From contig BBOA01000009.1 in assembly GCA_001485295.1 (NCBI GenBank), positions 1 through 64,000 of the forward strand: a stretch of DNA of 64,000 nt, written 5' to 3'. The stretch comes from Type-B symbiont of Plautia stali (GTDB lineage Bacteria; Pseudomonadota; Gammaproteobacteria; Enterobacterales; Enterobacteriaceae). The notes beneath the pieces are model-generated. The model was not told the DNA's origin, searched no databases, and saw only the letters and a list, made by a program, of their open reading frames with translations. The translations under genes were made by a program, and so were the position numbers. Position 1 is the stretch's first letter. Each line of letters opens with the position of its first letter. Below are positions 52,167 through 62,214 of this stretch, in pieces.

Positions 52167-52289
52167 AGATTGGCGTCAGTTCAGTGAGGAAATGATGGGC
52201 AGAATGCTAACATAAGTCGAGACATTTAAAGAACGCGCTGCTACACTTTGCGCCGTTTTCCCTCGTTTAACATCCAGTGAGAGATACCG

Positions 52290-53093
52290 ATGCATCCGAT
52301 GCTTAACATCGCCGTGCGCGCGGCACGCAAGGCCGGCAACCTGATTGCCAAGAATTATGAAACCCCGGACGCGGTCGAAGCTAGCCAGAAAGGCAGCAAC
52401 GACTTTGTTACCAATGTTGACCGTGATGCAGAACGACTGATTATCGAAGTGATTAGCAAATCATACCCGCAGCACTCTATCGTAACGGAAGAGAGTGGCA
52501 AACTAGCGGGCGACGATCAGGACATTCAATGGGTTATCGATCCGCTGGATGGCACCACCAATTTTATCAAACGCCTGCCGCATTTCTCTGTTTCTATCGC
52601 CTTACGTATCAAAGGCCGTACCGAAGTGGCCGTGGTTTACGATCCAATGCGCAACGAACTCTTCACTGCAGTACGCGGTCAGGGCGCGCAGCTTAACGGC
52701 TACCGTCTGCGCGGCAGCAGCGCGCGCGATCTCGACGGCACTATTCTCGCTACTGGCTTCCCGTTCAAAACCAAGCAGCATGCGCCCGCCTACATTAACG
52801 TGGTGGCGAAGCTGTTTACCCAATGCGCTGACTTTCGCCGCACCGGCTCCGCCGCGCTGGATCTGGCCTATGTCGCCGCCGGTCGCGTCGATGGTTACTT
52901 TGAGATTGGCCTTAAGCCGTGGGATTTCGCCGCTGGCGAATTGCTGGTGCGCGAAGCGGGCGGTCTGGTAACGGACTTTACCGGCGGTCACGGTTATATG
53001 CACTCGGGCAACATTGTGGCAGGCAATCCGCGCGTGGTGAAGTCGCTGCTCTCCAGCATGCGTGACGAGCTGAGCGAAGTGCTGAGGTGCTGA
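52290..53093 (+). CDS. suhB: Inositol-1-monophosphatase / Nus factor SuhB
   Basis: SuhB has inositol monophosphatase activity and also acts in rRNA antitermination complexes. The product is 267 residues, the E. coli length. Motif A is WVIDPLDGTTNF, the metal-binding Glu-Glu lies in VTEESGK, and motif B is WDFAAGELLVREAGG. The start MHPMLNIAVRAARKAGNLIA follows GAGAG. No lesion. A dispersed intergenic repeat (53143-53211) and a bidirectional terminator follow. Confidence 0.97.
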   Translation: MHPMLNIAVRAARKAGNLIAKNYETPDAVEASQKGSNDFVTNVDRDAERLIIEVISKSYPQHSIVTEESGKLAGDDQDIQWVIDPLDGTTNFIKRLPHFSVSIALRIKGRTEVAVVYDPMRNELFTAVRGQGAQLNGYRLRGSSARDLDGTILATGFPFKTKQHAPAYINVVAKLFTQCADFRRTGSAALDLAYVAAGRVDGYFEIGLKPWDFAAGELLVREAGGLVTDFTGGHGYMHSGNIVAGNPRVVKSLLSSMRDELSEVLRC

Positions 53094-53142
53094 TACCTTT
53101 ACAGCACACGCCGCAGACGTAAAACGCGGAGGGTATGAGTCG

Positions 53143-53211
53143 AGGAGCAAAGAGTCCCGCGCCAAGGATGACTTAAGCGACTTTGCGATCGATTCATATC
53201 CTTAGCGCCTG
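53143..53211. repeat. Dispersed intergenic repeat, copy B
   Basis: The sequence GGAGCAAAGAGTCCCGCGCC, then AAGGATGAC, then GCGACTTTGCGATCGATTC shares borders and order with copies at 15069-15228 and 59849-59938. It is the shortest copy, between suhB and the membrane-protein gene. Confidence 0.6.
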
Positions 53212-53220
53212 TACAGTACA

Positions 53221-53252
53221 AAAAATAAAGGCAGCTTTTCAGCTACCTTTTT
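53221..53252. terminator. Terminator between suhB and the convergent membrane-protein gene
   Basis: AAAGGCAGCTTTTCAGCTACCTTTTTC forms an imperfect hairpin with A- and T-rich flanks and sits between two convergent genes, so it may act in both directions. Confidence 0.55.
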
Positions 53253-53268
53253 CATTTCTCTCACCCTG

Positions 53269-54231
53269 TTAGCGACGTTTGTGACTCAGCACCTGACGCA
53301 GCTGAGTGCGACGGCCGATGCGTCCCATCACCGCCGCCAGCACCGCTTCAATCAGTAGCATAAAGAAGGCGTACCAGCTCGCTTTCGCGGTTGCCGCAGC
53401 AGCCTGCTCCGCCGCTTCACGCGCTTTCTGTTCCGTCTGTTGCTTCAGCTGTTGAACTTCCTGATCGCTCTTACCGGTGCGCGCTTTGAGAATGTTTTTC
53501 AACTCGTCGCGGTCAGCTGCCTGCAGCGTATCAGCATGACGATTCATCATGCTGCTAATCCAGTTGGTGGTATCCCTATCGGCATTCTGCGGATTTTGCG
53601 CGGTATTTTTTGCCTGATTCTCCACATTATTCGCTTCGTTGTTCACATCCTGCTGTAAATTTTCCGGTTGCAATTCAGGTTTGCCGGTTCGGCGCAGCAT
53701 ATTCTGCAATTCATTTTGCAGATCGTCTAGATTGATATTATTTTCCTGCAGCTTATGTCTGCCATAATCGGTGGCTGTCTGCGCCGCGGCGGAAATACCA
53801 CTGCCTACTGCATGGAAACCCGCGCCAATAATAATATTGAACGCGCCGCCGATCAGGTTGCTGGCTAAAGAGACCGCCAGCCAGATAGTAAATAAGGTGC
53901 TCAGACCGAACATTAGCAGACCGTGCAGTGCGCCTTCGTGCTGCGCTAGCCGGCCAGCCAGATAGCTGCCCACCGTCATCGCGATTAACATGCTCACGCC
54001 GGTCCAGATCAGGGCGCCGATGCCGAGATGCTGCAGCGGATTTTGCTCCTGCTGTGGGTCCACCGTAGTGGCGCCGATAGCCGTGCCGAGCAGCGTTAGT
54101 AAAATATGTACAATCAGCGCGCCAATTACCCCAACGAATACTGCGCTCCAAGAAATACGTTTTAACGGTAATCCTGCGTGCATTTCAGTAATGGTTTCTG
54201 TTGTACCATTATTAATCCGAGTTTCATACAT
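53269..54231 (-). CDS. Conserved inner-membrane protein of unknown function with central amphipathic/coiled-coil region
   Basis: I do not recognise a named family. From the ATG at 54229-54231 (MYETRINNGTTETITEMHAG), with AGGAG seven bases upstream, the product is 320 residues. It has membrane segments at about residues 25-52 (ISWSAVFVGVIGALIVHILLTLLGTAIG), 68-92 (GIGALIWTGVSMLIAMTVGSYLAG), 100-135 and near the C-terminus (SWYAFFMLLIEAVLAAVMGRIG). Between them lies a soluble stretch very rich in Asn and Gln (DDLQNELQNMLRR, NNEANNVENQAKNTAQN) followed by an Ala/Glu/Lys/Gln coiled coil. Similar proteins are annotated as hypothetical in Pantoea and Serratia. The frame is intact next to dead metal-transport genes, which suggests recent or real constraint. 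Confidence 0.85.
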   Translation of the reverse strand: MYETRINNGTTETITEMHAGLPLKRISWSAVFVGVIGALIVHILLTLLGTAIGATTVDPQQEQNPLQHLGIGALIWTGVSMLIAMTVGSYLAGRLAQHEGALHGLLMFGLSTLFTIWLAVSLASNLIGGAFNIIIGAGFHAVGSGISAAAQTATDYGRHKLQENNINLDDLQNELQNMLRRTGKPELQPENLQQDVNNEANNVENQAKNTAQNPQNADRDTTNWISSMMNRHADTLQAADRDELKNILKARTGKSDQEVQQLKQQTEQKAREAAEQAAAATAKASWYAFFMLLIEAVLAAVMGRIGRRTQLRQVLSHKRR

Positions 54232-54454
54232 GCTAGTTCTCCTCGCAACAGACAACGTTAAATAAGCAGTATTATTAAAGGGACATAAGATCCGGTTATG
54301 TTATTTAGCATAGACGAGAAAACTATTTTCACCACTATCCGCAATAATATAGTGCGATTAACGCAGCGCAAAATGTAAGACAAGCAAAGCGGAACTAAGC
54401 TAAGGCGAAAAATAATACTTTATTTCATCGAACTCATGGTTCAGGTAAAGGCCC

Positions 54455-55257
54455 TCAGGCCACCGCCGATGCCAGGCGCGGCGCTTTGCCATAAGCCAGA
54501 ATTACCGTAACCAGCAGCGTGCCGCCGATTAGTGCTAGCAGGGGCATTCCATCACCGTCGTGGACGCCGCTGCGCCAGCAGGCCGACAGCGGAAATGGTC
54601 AGTGCCATCGCCGCGGCCGATAACACGCCCCATAGATAGACGCCAATGACGCGCGAAAATAGCAGCATCATGATGGCGCCCGAACAAGGCGCAGCCCCAT
54701 CGACGCGACCAGCAGAAGCTGCGTTTTAACGCTGACCGCGCTGGCGACCTGCTGCGCGCTCGGCACATGGGCATATCCGCAGCCGCAGTGCGCGTCGTGC
54801 TGATGGGCAGCGCTCAGACGATGGAATTTCACGGGCGCGCACGGCCGCCACAGACCCTTTATCGCCCACGCGCCGATCCACAGGCCCAGCCCCATCACCA
54901 GCATAAGGGTCACTAGCCCGATCGCCACGCTGCCTTTCAGCAGCGTCAGCTTTAGCGCCATCTTCAGACCTGTCGGATGCCTCGCGAGAAAGGTGGCGAT
55001 CACCACTTTGCGTAACCCGGCCCCAGCGCATGCAAAACGTCATAGATCAGGCTAAACAGCATCAGCATCGCGCCTGCCCGACTGGGATCGGATTTGACCT
55101 GTTGCAGCAGCTGAGTCATTTGCTGATACAGCCTTTTCTGCTAGATCACGCTTTGCAGCAGTATCTGCGGCCAGTGCTGCCACAACGCAAAGGCGGCTGC
55201 CGCTAGCACGACGGCCAGACGCGCCCGCGCGCGGGAAGCGGAAAGCATCAGTGACAT
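54455..55257 (-). pseudogene. NicO-family nickel/cobalt (ZevB-like) transporter, broken
   Basis: The start MSLMLSASRARARLAVVLAAAAFALWQHWP fits a first membrane helix; a TAG follows after LLQSVI. MLMLFSLIYDVLHALGPGYAK carries the NicO motif HALGPGHGK with His to Tyr and loss of one base, which shifts the frame before VVIATFLARHPTGLKMALKLTLLKGSVAIGLVTLMLVMG. A His-rich segment (HQHDAHCGCGYAHVPSAQQV) and later helices are readable in other frames. It is paired with the upstream DUF1007 gene; this pair resembles ZevAB of Haemophilus, used for zinc or nickel. Confidence 0.78.
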
Positions 55258-55304
55258 GTTGTCAACGTTACCTTTTTCGTAAACTGTCGCCCTAGATCCA
55301 TCTG

Positions 55305-55877
55305 CTAGGGAAGCGCATCGACCTTATCCAGCGACAGCGCATACTGCTTCAGATTATCGTCCGGCTTCGGCGTCTGCAGCGCAAACTGACAGCGTGTCTG
55401 TAGCTCGGACGGCAGGCTGAGCGCACGGTCATTTTCATAGATCATATCGACGAAATAGGTGGGATCGAAGGTCAGGATCTCGAAGCGCTGGCCCGCTAAC
55501 TACGGCGGCTCCGCCAGCGACAGGGTAAATTCCAGCACCACTTTGTGGCCGCTGCGCGACAGACCGTAGGTTTTTGGCAGACAGAGAAATTCAACGCGCT
55601 GGACGTTGTGCCACACCTCAGAAAAGTAGTGCTGGCCAAGCACGTTCGCCATCGCTTCCGCTGCCAGCTTTTTCCACGTGTCGCTGCCTGGCTTCGCGTC
55701 GCCGGCGTCATAAAGCAGATCGGCTGAGGTAATCTCGTCCATCGTCTAGGTCATTTTTAGTCCGGTAAAAGTGTCACCGTCAGCAAGCAGCGCGGTTTTC
55801 ATGTCAATAAAGCTGTGCGGATGGGTAGAGCTGGCCGCGCTTGTCAGCAGCAGTAGCGTTAAAAGAATGCCTCTCAT
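55305..55877 (-). pseudogene. DUF1007 family periplasmic protein (ZevA-like), broken
   Basis: The signal peptide MRGILLTLLLLTSAASS and the start HPHSFIDMKTALLADGDTFTGLKMT are typical of DUF1007. The next codon, Trp in WTMDE, is TAG (55746-55748; ACCTGGACG to ACCTAGACG). TMDEITSADLLYDAGDAK follows, then YFSEVWHNVQRVEFLCLPKTYGLSRSGHKVVLEFTLSLAEPP with a second TAG (55500-55502), and LAGQRFEILTFDPTYFVDMIYEND. Length is normal, and only nonsense changes are seen. It lies just upstream of the NicO gene. Confidence 0.82.
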
Positions 55878-56033
55878 TCATAATGTTATAAAGTTACATC
55901 ATTAAAAGCGCCTATAAGTAACAAAAAATTGTTACCCATGCTGAAGCATTGCAAAAAAAACCAGATCAAAGCTGCGGGCTTTTTCGCCATTGGCTATTCT
56001 TAACGCAGTACTGGACCGCTGAAATCTAGACTG
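55878..56033. other. Intergenic gap between the DUF1007 and csiE remnants
   Basis: AT-rich sequence with AACAAAAAATTGTTACCC (a short palindrome around AATT) near 55919-55936. No gene is visible; it probably held the two divergent promoters. Confidence 0.4.
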
Positions 56034-56470
56034 ATGAGTTTTGCTCCCTCTTCGGCACCACTTCGGCACCACTCTCTGCACCCGATCACAGCGCCGTTGC
56101 TATCTGCTGTAGTTATACTCACCCACGCTCGCACTCACGCTTGAAAAACTCTGTCAGTTGAACGGGGTTGACGCTGTCGTCGCCTGACAGGATATCGAAG
56201 ATGTCGGGGAGGAGATACAGTGCTATCACCAGCTGGAACTACATCAGATGGTGGACGGCAGCTTTCGCATTCACGGCACCGAGCTAGATCGGCGACTCTA
56301 CCTGCTGCACTGGCTGTGGTGCGGGGCTGCGTTTGTCGGAATCTTTCGTATGCGACCATTTTGCCGCACCGCTGCGCCAGCAGCTGAAGATGATGAAAAT
56401 AGAAAAGGCGCTCTGCGACGAACTCAATCTACAGGCGCTGATCCAGCACTGCGGCCTATACCCGCCTAGC
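56034..56470 (+). pseudogene. csiE: CsiE stationary-phase protein remnant (PRD-type regulator family)
   Basis: After a short N-terminal stretch carrying an 11-base tandem duplication (TTCGGCACCAC twice, 56051-56072), the pieces KLCQLNGVDAVVA, QDIEDVGEEIQCYHQLELHQMVDGSFRIHGTELDRRLYLLHWL match the N-terminal part of E. coli CsiE. A frameshift follows, then FRMRPFCRTAAP-type and LKMMKIEKALCDELNLQALIQHCG in another frame. The remaining 250 or so residues are deleted. The position next to hcaT is the E. coli one. Confidence 0.72.
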
Positions 56471-56474
56471 AGCG

Positions 56475-56979
56475 CCACAAGACCGACCGAGAGCAGCGCC
56501 AAGGTCGCCTGCGACGACCAGTAGACCAGTAGACCAGTAGACCAGCCAGCACCGAGCTGATGACGAATATCAGCGAGCCCTATAGCCACAATGGACCGTA
56601 CTTCAGTTCAATCTGCTGCGTCCAAGTGGCGGCTAGCGCATTGCTGAGCGGCACCAGCTGCGAGAAGAAGAGGTTAAAGCTCACAATGACCAACAGCAGC
56701 CACAGCCACTGCTGCCCGACCCAGTAGACGGCAGCTAACAAGCAAGTCATCAGCGCCAGCAGCCGCAGCGCGTTGATCAGCTGCGCAGGATGCTTCACCT
56801 GCAAGCGATCAGAAGGCTGCCCATAAAGCGCGCCATCATGCCGCAGCCGCCGCAGCCCGATTTTTCTGTGTCGAGGCAGATGACTTTTAGCCAGACGCCC
56901 CAGAAAGGCAGATAGATGCTATAGCAAAAAAGTAAGTGAAATAGCCAAGACCAAGCCATTTTGCCGAGCCGATCGCCAT
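56475..56979 (-). pseudogene. hcaT: HcaT-like MFS transporter (phenylpropionate permease) remnant
   Basis: The start MAIGSAKWLGLGYFTYFF and the segments KHPAQLINALRLLALMTCLLAAVYWVGQQWLWLLLVIVSFNLFFSQLVPLSNALAATWTQQIELKYG, a TAG before GSLIFVISSVLAGWSTG, match HcaT. Stops lie in the first helix-loop region. The C-terminal half is missing; the end carries three and a half copies of an 8-base tandem repeat (GACCAGTA, 56516-56545). Convergent with csiE. Confidence 0.78.
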
Positions 56980-57034
56980 TCTACCTTCCCCGGTAAACGT
57001 CCATAAAGAGAATTGCGCGCTACTTTAACGTAAA

Positions 57035-57066
57035 AACGACAATAAAAAAGGATGGCCAAGACCATC
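57035..57066 (-). terminator. glyA terminator
   Basis: On the minus strand AAAGGATGG-TCTTGG-CCATCCTTTTTTATT forms a 9-bp stem whose right arm ends in the T-run. It lies about 30 bp after the glyA stop. Confidence 0.85.
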
Positions 57067-57093
57067 CTTTATCGCGGTCACATCGACAAACGC

Positions 57094-58350
57094 TTAGGCG
57101 TAAACCGGCAAACGTGCGCAGACGTCCAGCACTTTCTGCTTGATGCGTTCGATAGTCGCTTCGTCGTTAACGTTGTCCAGTACGTCGGCGATCCAGCCAG
57201 CCAGATCGCGCACTTCCGCTTCTTTAAAGCCGCGACGGGTAACGGCAGGCGTACCAATACGCACGCCAGAGGTGACGAACGGGCTTTTCGGATCGTTCGG
57301 CACGCTGTTTTTGTTGACGGTGATATTGGCGCGGCCCAGCGCGGCGTCCGCTTCTTTACCGGTCAGGTTTTTGCTCACCAGATCGATCAGGAACAGATGG
57401 TTATGAGTTCCGCCCGACACGATGTCGTAGCCACGTTCGATCAGCACTTCTACCATCGCTTTAGCGTTCTTCGCCACCTGCTGCTGGTAGGTTTTAAAGT
57501 TTCGTTCCATCGCCTCTTTAAACGCCACCGCTTTACCGGCGATAACGTGCATCAGTGGACCGCCCTGTCCACCTGGGAAGACGGCGGAATTGAGTTTCTT
57601 GTAGAGATCTTCGTCGCCGCCTTTCGCCAAGATCAGTCCGCCGCGCGGACCCGCCAAGGTTTTATGGGTGGTCGAGGTGACGATATGCGCGTGCGGCACC
57701 GGGTTAGGGTAGACGTCAGCGGCGATCAGGCCCGCTACGTGCGCCATATCGACGAACAGGTAAGCGCCGACGCTGTCAGCGATTTCACGCATTTTCGCCC
57801 AGTCGCAGACGCCGGAATAGGCTGAGAAACCGCCGACAATCATTTTCGGCTGATGAGTTTTCGTCAGCTTAGCCAGTTCGTCATAGTTGATTTTGCCACT
57901 CTCATCGATGCCGTAAGGCACGACGTTGTAAAGCTTGCCGGAGAGGTTGACCGGCGAACCGTGAGTCAGGTGACCGCCGTGCGCCAAGTTCATACCCAGA
58001 ATGGTATCGCCCGGCTGCAGTAGCGCGGTGTACACGGCGAAATTGGCCTGCGAGCCGGAGTGCGGCTGCACGTTGGCGTAGTCGGCGCCAAACAGCGCTT
58101 TCGCGCGATCGATCGCCAGCTGCTCAACGATATCAACATATTCACAACCGCCGTAGTAGCGTTTTCCCGGATACCCTTCCGCGTATTTATTGGTGAGCTG
58201 CGAACCTTGCGCCTGCATTACAAGTGGGCTGGTGTAGTTTTCAGAAGCAATCAGTTCGATGTGCTCTTCCTGACGCACTTTCTCTTGCTCCATCGCCTGC
58301 CACAACTCGGCATCATAATCGGCAATATTTATTTCACGCTTTAACAACAT
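57094..58350 (-). CDS. glyA: Serine hydroxymethyltransferase
   Basis: GlyA converts serine and tetrahydrofolate to glycine and 5,10-methylene-THF, supplying one-carbon units for purine synthesis. From the ATG at 58348-58350 ([20 protein letters not shown]), with AGGAG just upstream, the product is 418 residues (E. coli 417). The PLP lysine is in [13 protein letters not shown], and the folate and PLP regions [15 protein letters not shown] and [22 protein letters not shown] are complete. Residue changes such as GGTHNHLF for GGTDNHLF are minor. A PurR-like operator lies upstream. Intact. Confidence 0.97.
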   Translation of the reverse strand: MLLKREINIADYDAELWQAMEQEKVRQEEHIELIASENYTSPLVMQAQGSQLTNKYAEGYPGKRYYGGCEYVDIVEQLAIDRAKALFGADYANVQPHSGSQANFAVYTALLQPGDTILGMNLAHGGHLTHGSPVNLSGKLYNVVPYGIDESGKINYDELAKLTKTHQPKMIVGGFSAYSGVCDWAKMREIADSVGAYLFVDMAHVAGLIAADVYPNPVPHAHIVTSTTHKTLAGPRGGLILAKGGDEDLYKKLNSAVFPGGQGGPLMHVIAGKAVAFKEAMERNFKTYQQQVAKNAKAMVEVLIERGYDIVSGGTHNHLFLIDLVSKNLTGKEADAALGRANITVNKNSVPNDPKSPFVTSGVRIGTPAVTRRGFKEAEVRDLAGWIADVLDNVNDEATIERIKQKVLDVCARLPVYA

Positions 58351-58463
58351 CCGCATCTCCTGACTCAACTAACTTTTTAACGGCAGTTTAGGCTCCCTTA
58401 AGGAGCAAAGGCCAACAGTGTAAACCGTTTTGCCAAGAGACGGTAGAACTAATTTACTCAGGC

Positions 58464-58479
58464 ACGCAAACGATTGGCT
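58464..58479 (-). promoter_or_regulatory. Probable PurR operator of glyA
   Basis: ACGCAAACGATTGGCT on the plus strand matches the PurR core GCAAACGATTG. It is about 115 bp upstream of the glyA start in the glyA-hmp divergent region, where E. coli glyA also has a PurR site. Confidence 0.65.
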
Positions 58480-58686
58480 CGCCGCTGAAACAGGATTTTT
58501 ACGCTTTTCCGCTCCGCTGCTCTACCACGATTTTTGCTCAGGTTGCGAGACAGATTTTTTCAATTTGTACCTAAAACTTGCCGCTGGGATATCCCAAGCA
58601 TAGAACAGAAAGGGTTATTTATAACCTCTAATGTACGATTATAACATGCATTTAGAATAAAACTTTAGGCAACTTGTGGATACTTT

Positions 58687-59790
58687 ATGCTTGACGCTCA
58701 AACCATCGCTACCGTGAAATCGGCGCTTCCCGCCGTTGCCGCCGTCGGGCCGAAGCTTACCGCGCATTTCTATAACCGCATGCTGTCGCAACATCCCGAA
58801 CTGAAAAACGTGTTCAATATGAACAAGCAGCGCAACGGCGATCAGCGTGAAGCCTTGTTCAACGCCATCTGCGTTTATGGCGTTAATCTCGATAATCTGG
58901 CGGCGTTGCTGCCGGTTATTGAAAAAATCGTGCAGAAACATACCAGCCTGCTGATTAAGCCGAAACACGCCATTATCGGCGAGAACCTGCTGGCGACGAT
59001 TGAAGAGCTGCTGAATCCGGGCGAGGAAGTGCTAGCGGATGTGTTGATTTATCAGGAAACCGAACGGCAACAAGGCAGCTGGCGCGGCACGTGCCCCTTC
59101 CGCATCAGCGCCATCGAGGCGCAGAGCGCGGTGATCAAGAGCCTTACCCTGACACCGGTGGATGGAGGCCCGTTGGCGGTGTTTAAACCAAGCCAGTATC
59201 TGACCGTACAGCTGCATCCTGCCGAATTCGCCTTTCAGCAAAATCGCCAATACTCCCTGACCCACACCAGTAACGGCAAAACTTACTGCATCGCGGTGAA
59301 GCACGACGCGCAGGGCAGCCTTTCCGGCTGGCTGCATGAGAAAGCGCAGGTGGGCGATGTGCTGAAGCTAACTGCGCCGCACGGCGACGTCTTTGTGGAT
59401 GTCGCGACCGATATGCCGATGGCGCTGATCTCGGTGGGCGTGGGTGTCACGCTAACGCTGGCCGAGCAGCAGCATGCCGCCCTGATCACCTAACTGCACA
59501 CGGCGGAAAACGGCGATCAGCACGCATTTGCCGATGAAGCCGCGCAAACCGGCGCTCGCCTGCGCGATTTTGAGAAACCGTCTGGTGGAGTGCCGGAAGC
59601 CGCCGATGCAGGCCGTTTCGATACCGAGGGCACGATGGATCTAGATCTAGCCAGCGAATCCGCGCGGCTGCAGGACGCGCGCACGTAGTTCTGGCTGTGC
59701 GGACCGGTAGCCTTTGCAGTTCTGCGCGACGCGGGCGTAGAGGCCGCACGAATTTACTATGAAGTGTTTGGTCCGCATAAAGGGCTTTAA
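58687..59790 (+). pseudogene. hmp: Flavohaemoprotein (nitric oxide dioxygenase) Hmp, broken
   Basis: Hmp detoxifies nitric oxide. The globin domain starts MLDAQTIATVKSALPAV and is near complete (FYNRMLSQHPELKNVFNMNKQRNGDQREALFNAI, then HAIIGENLLATIEELL), but a deletion removes DAWGKAYGVLANVFI-type sequence, joining GEEVLAD to VLIYQETERQ. The FAD domain (RQYSLTHTSNGKTYCIAVKHDAQGSLSGWLHEKA) is present. The NAD domain lacks TPMLAML, a TAA follows ALIT, then LHTAENGDQHAFADE, and a TAG interrupts before FWLCGPVAF. It ends YYEVFGPHKGL. An ATGCATTT element near 58648-58655 could be half of an NsrR site. Confidence 0.9.
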
Positions 59791-59848
59791 TGCCTCTTCA
59801 GAAACCGGCTGCTGACGGCACATAAAGCCCGCAAGCAGATGATATGGA

Positions 59849-59938
59849 CAGAGCAAAGCGTCCCGCGCCATGGAAGGCACGGGCCGAGCTGGCAAGGATG
59901 CCGTATTTCGCGTCTTTGCGATCGGGCTATATCACCCG
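59849..59938. repeat. Dispersed intergenic repeat, copy C
   Basis: GAGCAAAGCGTCCCGCGCCA, then CACGGGCCGAGCTGGCAAGG and CGTCTTTGCGATCGGGC occur in the same order as in copies A and B. CCGCGCC and GGCACGGG can pair as an imperfect hairpin. It fills the gap between dead hmp and glnB. Confidence 0.65.
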
Positions 59939-59981
59939 CGCTGGCGCTTGGCTAACAGACAAAACCCGCATGTTTCCGGCA

Positions 59982-60383
<402 letters not shown>

Positions 60384-60467
60384 TCAGGCTATCGGAACTT
60401 TCTCTGCTACGTGCCCTGCCCTCAGCGGCATCTTTAGAGCTCTCAGGCGCTTCTCCGCGCCAGAAAG

Positions 60468-61629
60468 CTACTCTTTAAAATCGCTGGCGTCTAGTTCATG
60501 TCGGGAGAGCAGCTTATAAAACTCGGTGCGATGGCGCCCGGCCAAGCGTGCGGCATGGGTGACGTTGCCTCTCGTCATCTGCAGCAGCTTACGCAGATAG
60601 TTAAGCTCAAACTGGTTTCGCGCCTCGACAAAGGTCAGCAATACGCTGCTTTCACCGCTCAGTGCCTGCTCGACCAGCGCATCGCTAATCACCGGCGATG
60701 AGGTCAGCGCCACGCACTGTTCGATCACGTTCAAAAGATCCTCGCGAAACTCTTTCTTCTGCATTGCCTTTGGCAAATCGCGATGCGTGGCGGAGATAAT
60801 GCGCACGTCTATATCGATATTATGATTGCTGCCGAGCGGGCGAATCTTGCGCTCCTGCAATACGCGCAGCAATTTTACCTGTAGCGACGGCGGCATATCG
60901 CCTATCTCGTCCAAGAACTATCTCGTCCAAGAAAAGGGTGCCCCCTTCTGCCGCCTGAAACAGCCCTTCGCGCGCGCTTACCGCGCCAGTGAAGGCGCCT
61001 CTGTCGTGGCCGAACAACTCCGACTCCAGCAGCTGTTTCGGCAGTGCACCGCAGTTAATGGCGACAAACGGCTTTGCCGCGCGGGGGCTGGCAGCGTGGA
61101 TAGCCTGCGCCAGCACCTCTTTACCGCTGCCGCTCTGCCCATTGATCAGCACGCTGACGTCGGACTGTGACACCATATGCGCCTGCTCTAGCAGCCGCAG
61201 CATCGCGAGGCTGCGGGTAACGATCGCCTCCCGCCAGCGGTCGTCGCTGACCGGGGCGCGCTGCGCCAGCGCGTCGCTGATCGCTTTATAGAGTGCGTCG
61301 CGATCCACCGGCTTAGTAAGAAAGCTGAAGACGCCCTGCTGCGTGGCCGAGACGGCGTCGGGGATCGAGCCGTGCGCCGTCAGAATAATCACCGGCAGGC
61401 CGGGATTACGTTTCTGTATTTCGCCGAACAGCGCCAGCCCATCTATCGCATCCATGCGCAAATCGCTGATCGCCAGATCGATCTTCTCTTTTTGCAGCAG
61501 ATGCAGCGCCTCCGGGCCGCTAGCGGCGGTGATCACTTGATAGCCTTCGCTGCTGAGACGCATGCCCAGAAGCTCCAGCAGGCTGGGATCGTCATCGACC
61601 AGCAGCAAACGTGCGGATTGTCTCGGCAT
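60468..61629 (-). pseudogene. glrR: GlrR (YfhA/QseF) sigma54-dependent response regulator, broken
   Basis: GlrR is the NtrC-type activator of glmY and rpoE. The receiver (LLLVDDDPSLLELLGMRLSSEGY, phospho-Asp in ISDLRMD) and the start of the AAA+ domain (INGQSGSGKEVLAQAIH, the GAFTGAV loop) are intact. A 16-base tandem duplication, CTATCTCGTCCAAGAA twice at 60902-60933, then shifts the frame just before [21 protein letters not shown] second lesion joins EFREDL directly to [10 protein letters not shown] (near 60735), deleting about 60 residues of the AAA+ domain. The C-terminal Fis-type helix-turn-helix ([21 protein letters not shown]) is preserved. Two independent lesions; dead. Confidence 0.93.
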
Positions 61630-62211
61630 CATGGCTCCTCATACGGCGACGTGTTCGGCGCATGATCGCTCTCCGTGACGTCCAGCGTTTTGCGGGAAGA
61701 GAACTGACGTTCGATATTGGTCAGGCGCTCTAGGCTTATGCTGGGTGTCATTCAGTGTCTTGGGATCGAGCTGTGCGATCTGATTGCTGCGCCATAGCTG
61801 AATCAGCGGACGCACCACGTCGGGAAAACGACCGCTGTACTCATCTAGCGCCTCGACGTAGTCGCGTCGTTCCAGCGGCGTCACGTTGCCGTTGGCCATT
61901 AAAATGCCGTTTTTGAAGGCGTGCGCCCAGCCTTCTACTAGCCAGCGATGCGCTTCGGCACATGCCTCTGCTGGCGACAGCCGTTCGGCGCAATCAATGG
62001 CGCGCAGGCAGTAAAGCGGATTGGGGGTTGCCGCCGCGCTTTCATTGCGCCAGACGTTGCCGCACTCCGTCGCCAGATAATCGGGCAACCTGACCTCTTG
62101 CTCGGGGACAATAGCGTCGCGATGCGCGGTCGACGCGGCCGGCGAGGCGCTACCGCCGCTGAACGACAGGCTTAGCAGTGCTGTAAAAAGCGAAGCGAAG
62201 ACGATCTTCAT
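61629..62211 (-). pseudogene. qseG: QseG (YfhG) outer-membrane lipoprotein, broken
   Basis: QseG couples the QseE/GlrK sensor to its targets. The frame MKIVFASLFTALLSLSFSGGSASP has a signal peptide but Gly where the lipobox Cys should be. LPDYLATECGNVW, NPLYCLRAIDCAERLSPAEA, FKNGILMANGNVTPLERRDYVEAL and VRPLIQLWRSNQIAQLD follow. The coiled-coil part is then deleted with a frameshift, and the original tail (LERLTNIERQFSSRKTLDV-type) is read out of phase. The frame would produce an aberrant end. Its original TGA overlaps the glrR ATG. Confidence 0.8.
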
Positions 62212-62214
62212 CTG

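Noticed and set aside
58640..58670. Full NsrR operator before hmp
   Set aside because: Only the ATGCATTT half is clear; the second half does not fit, and hmp itself is dead.
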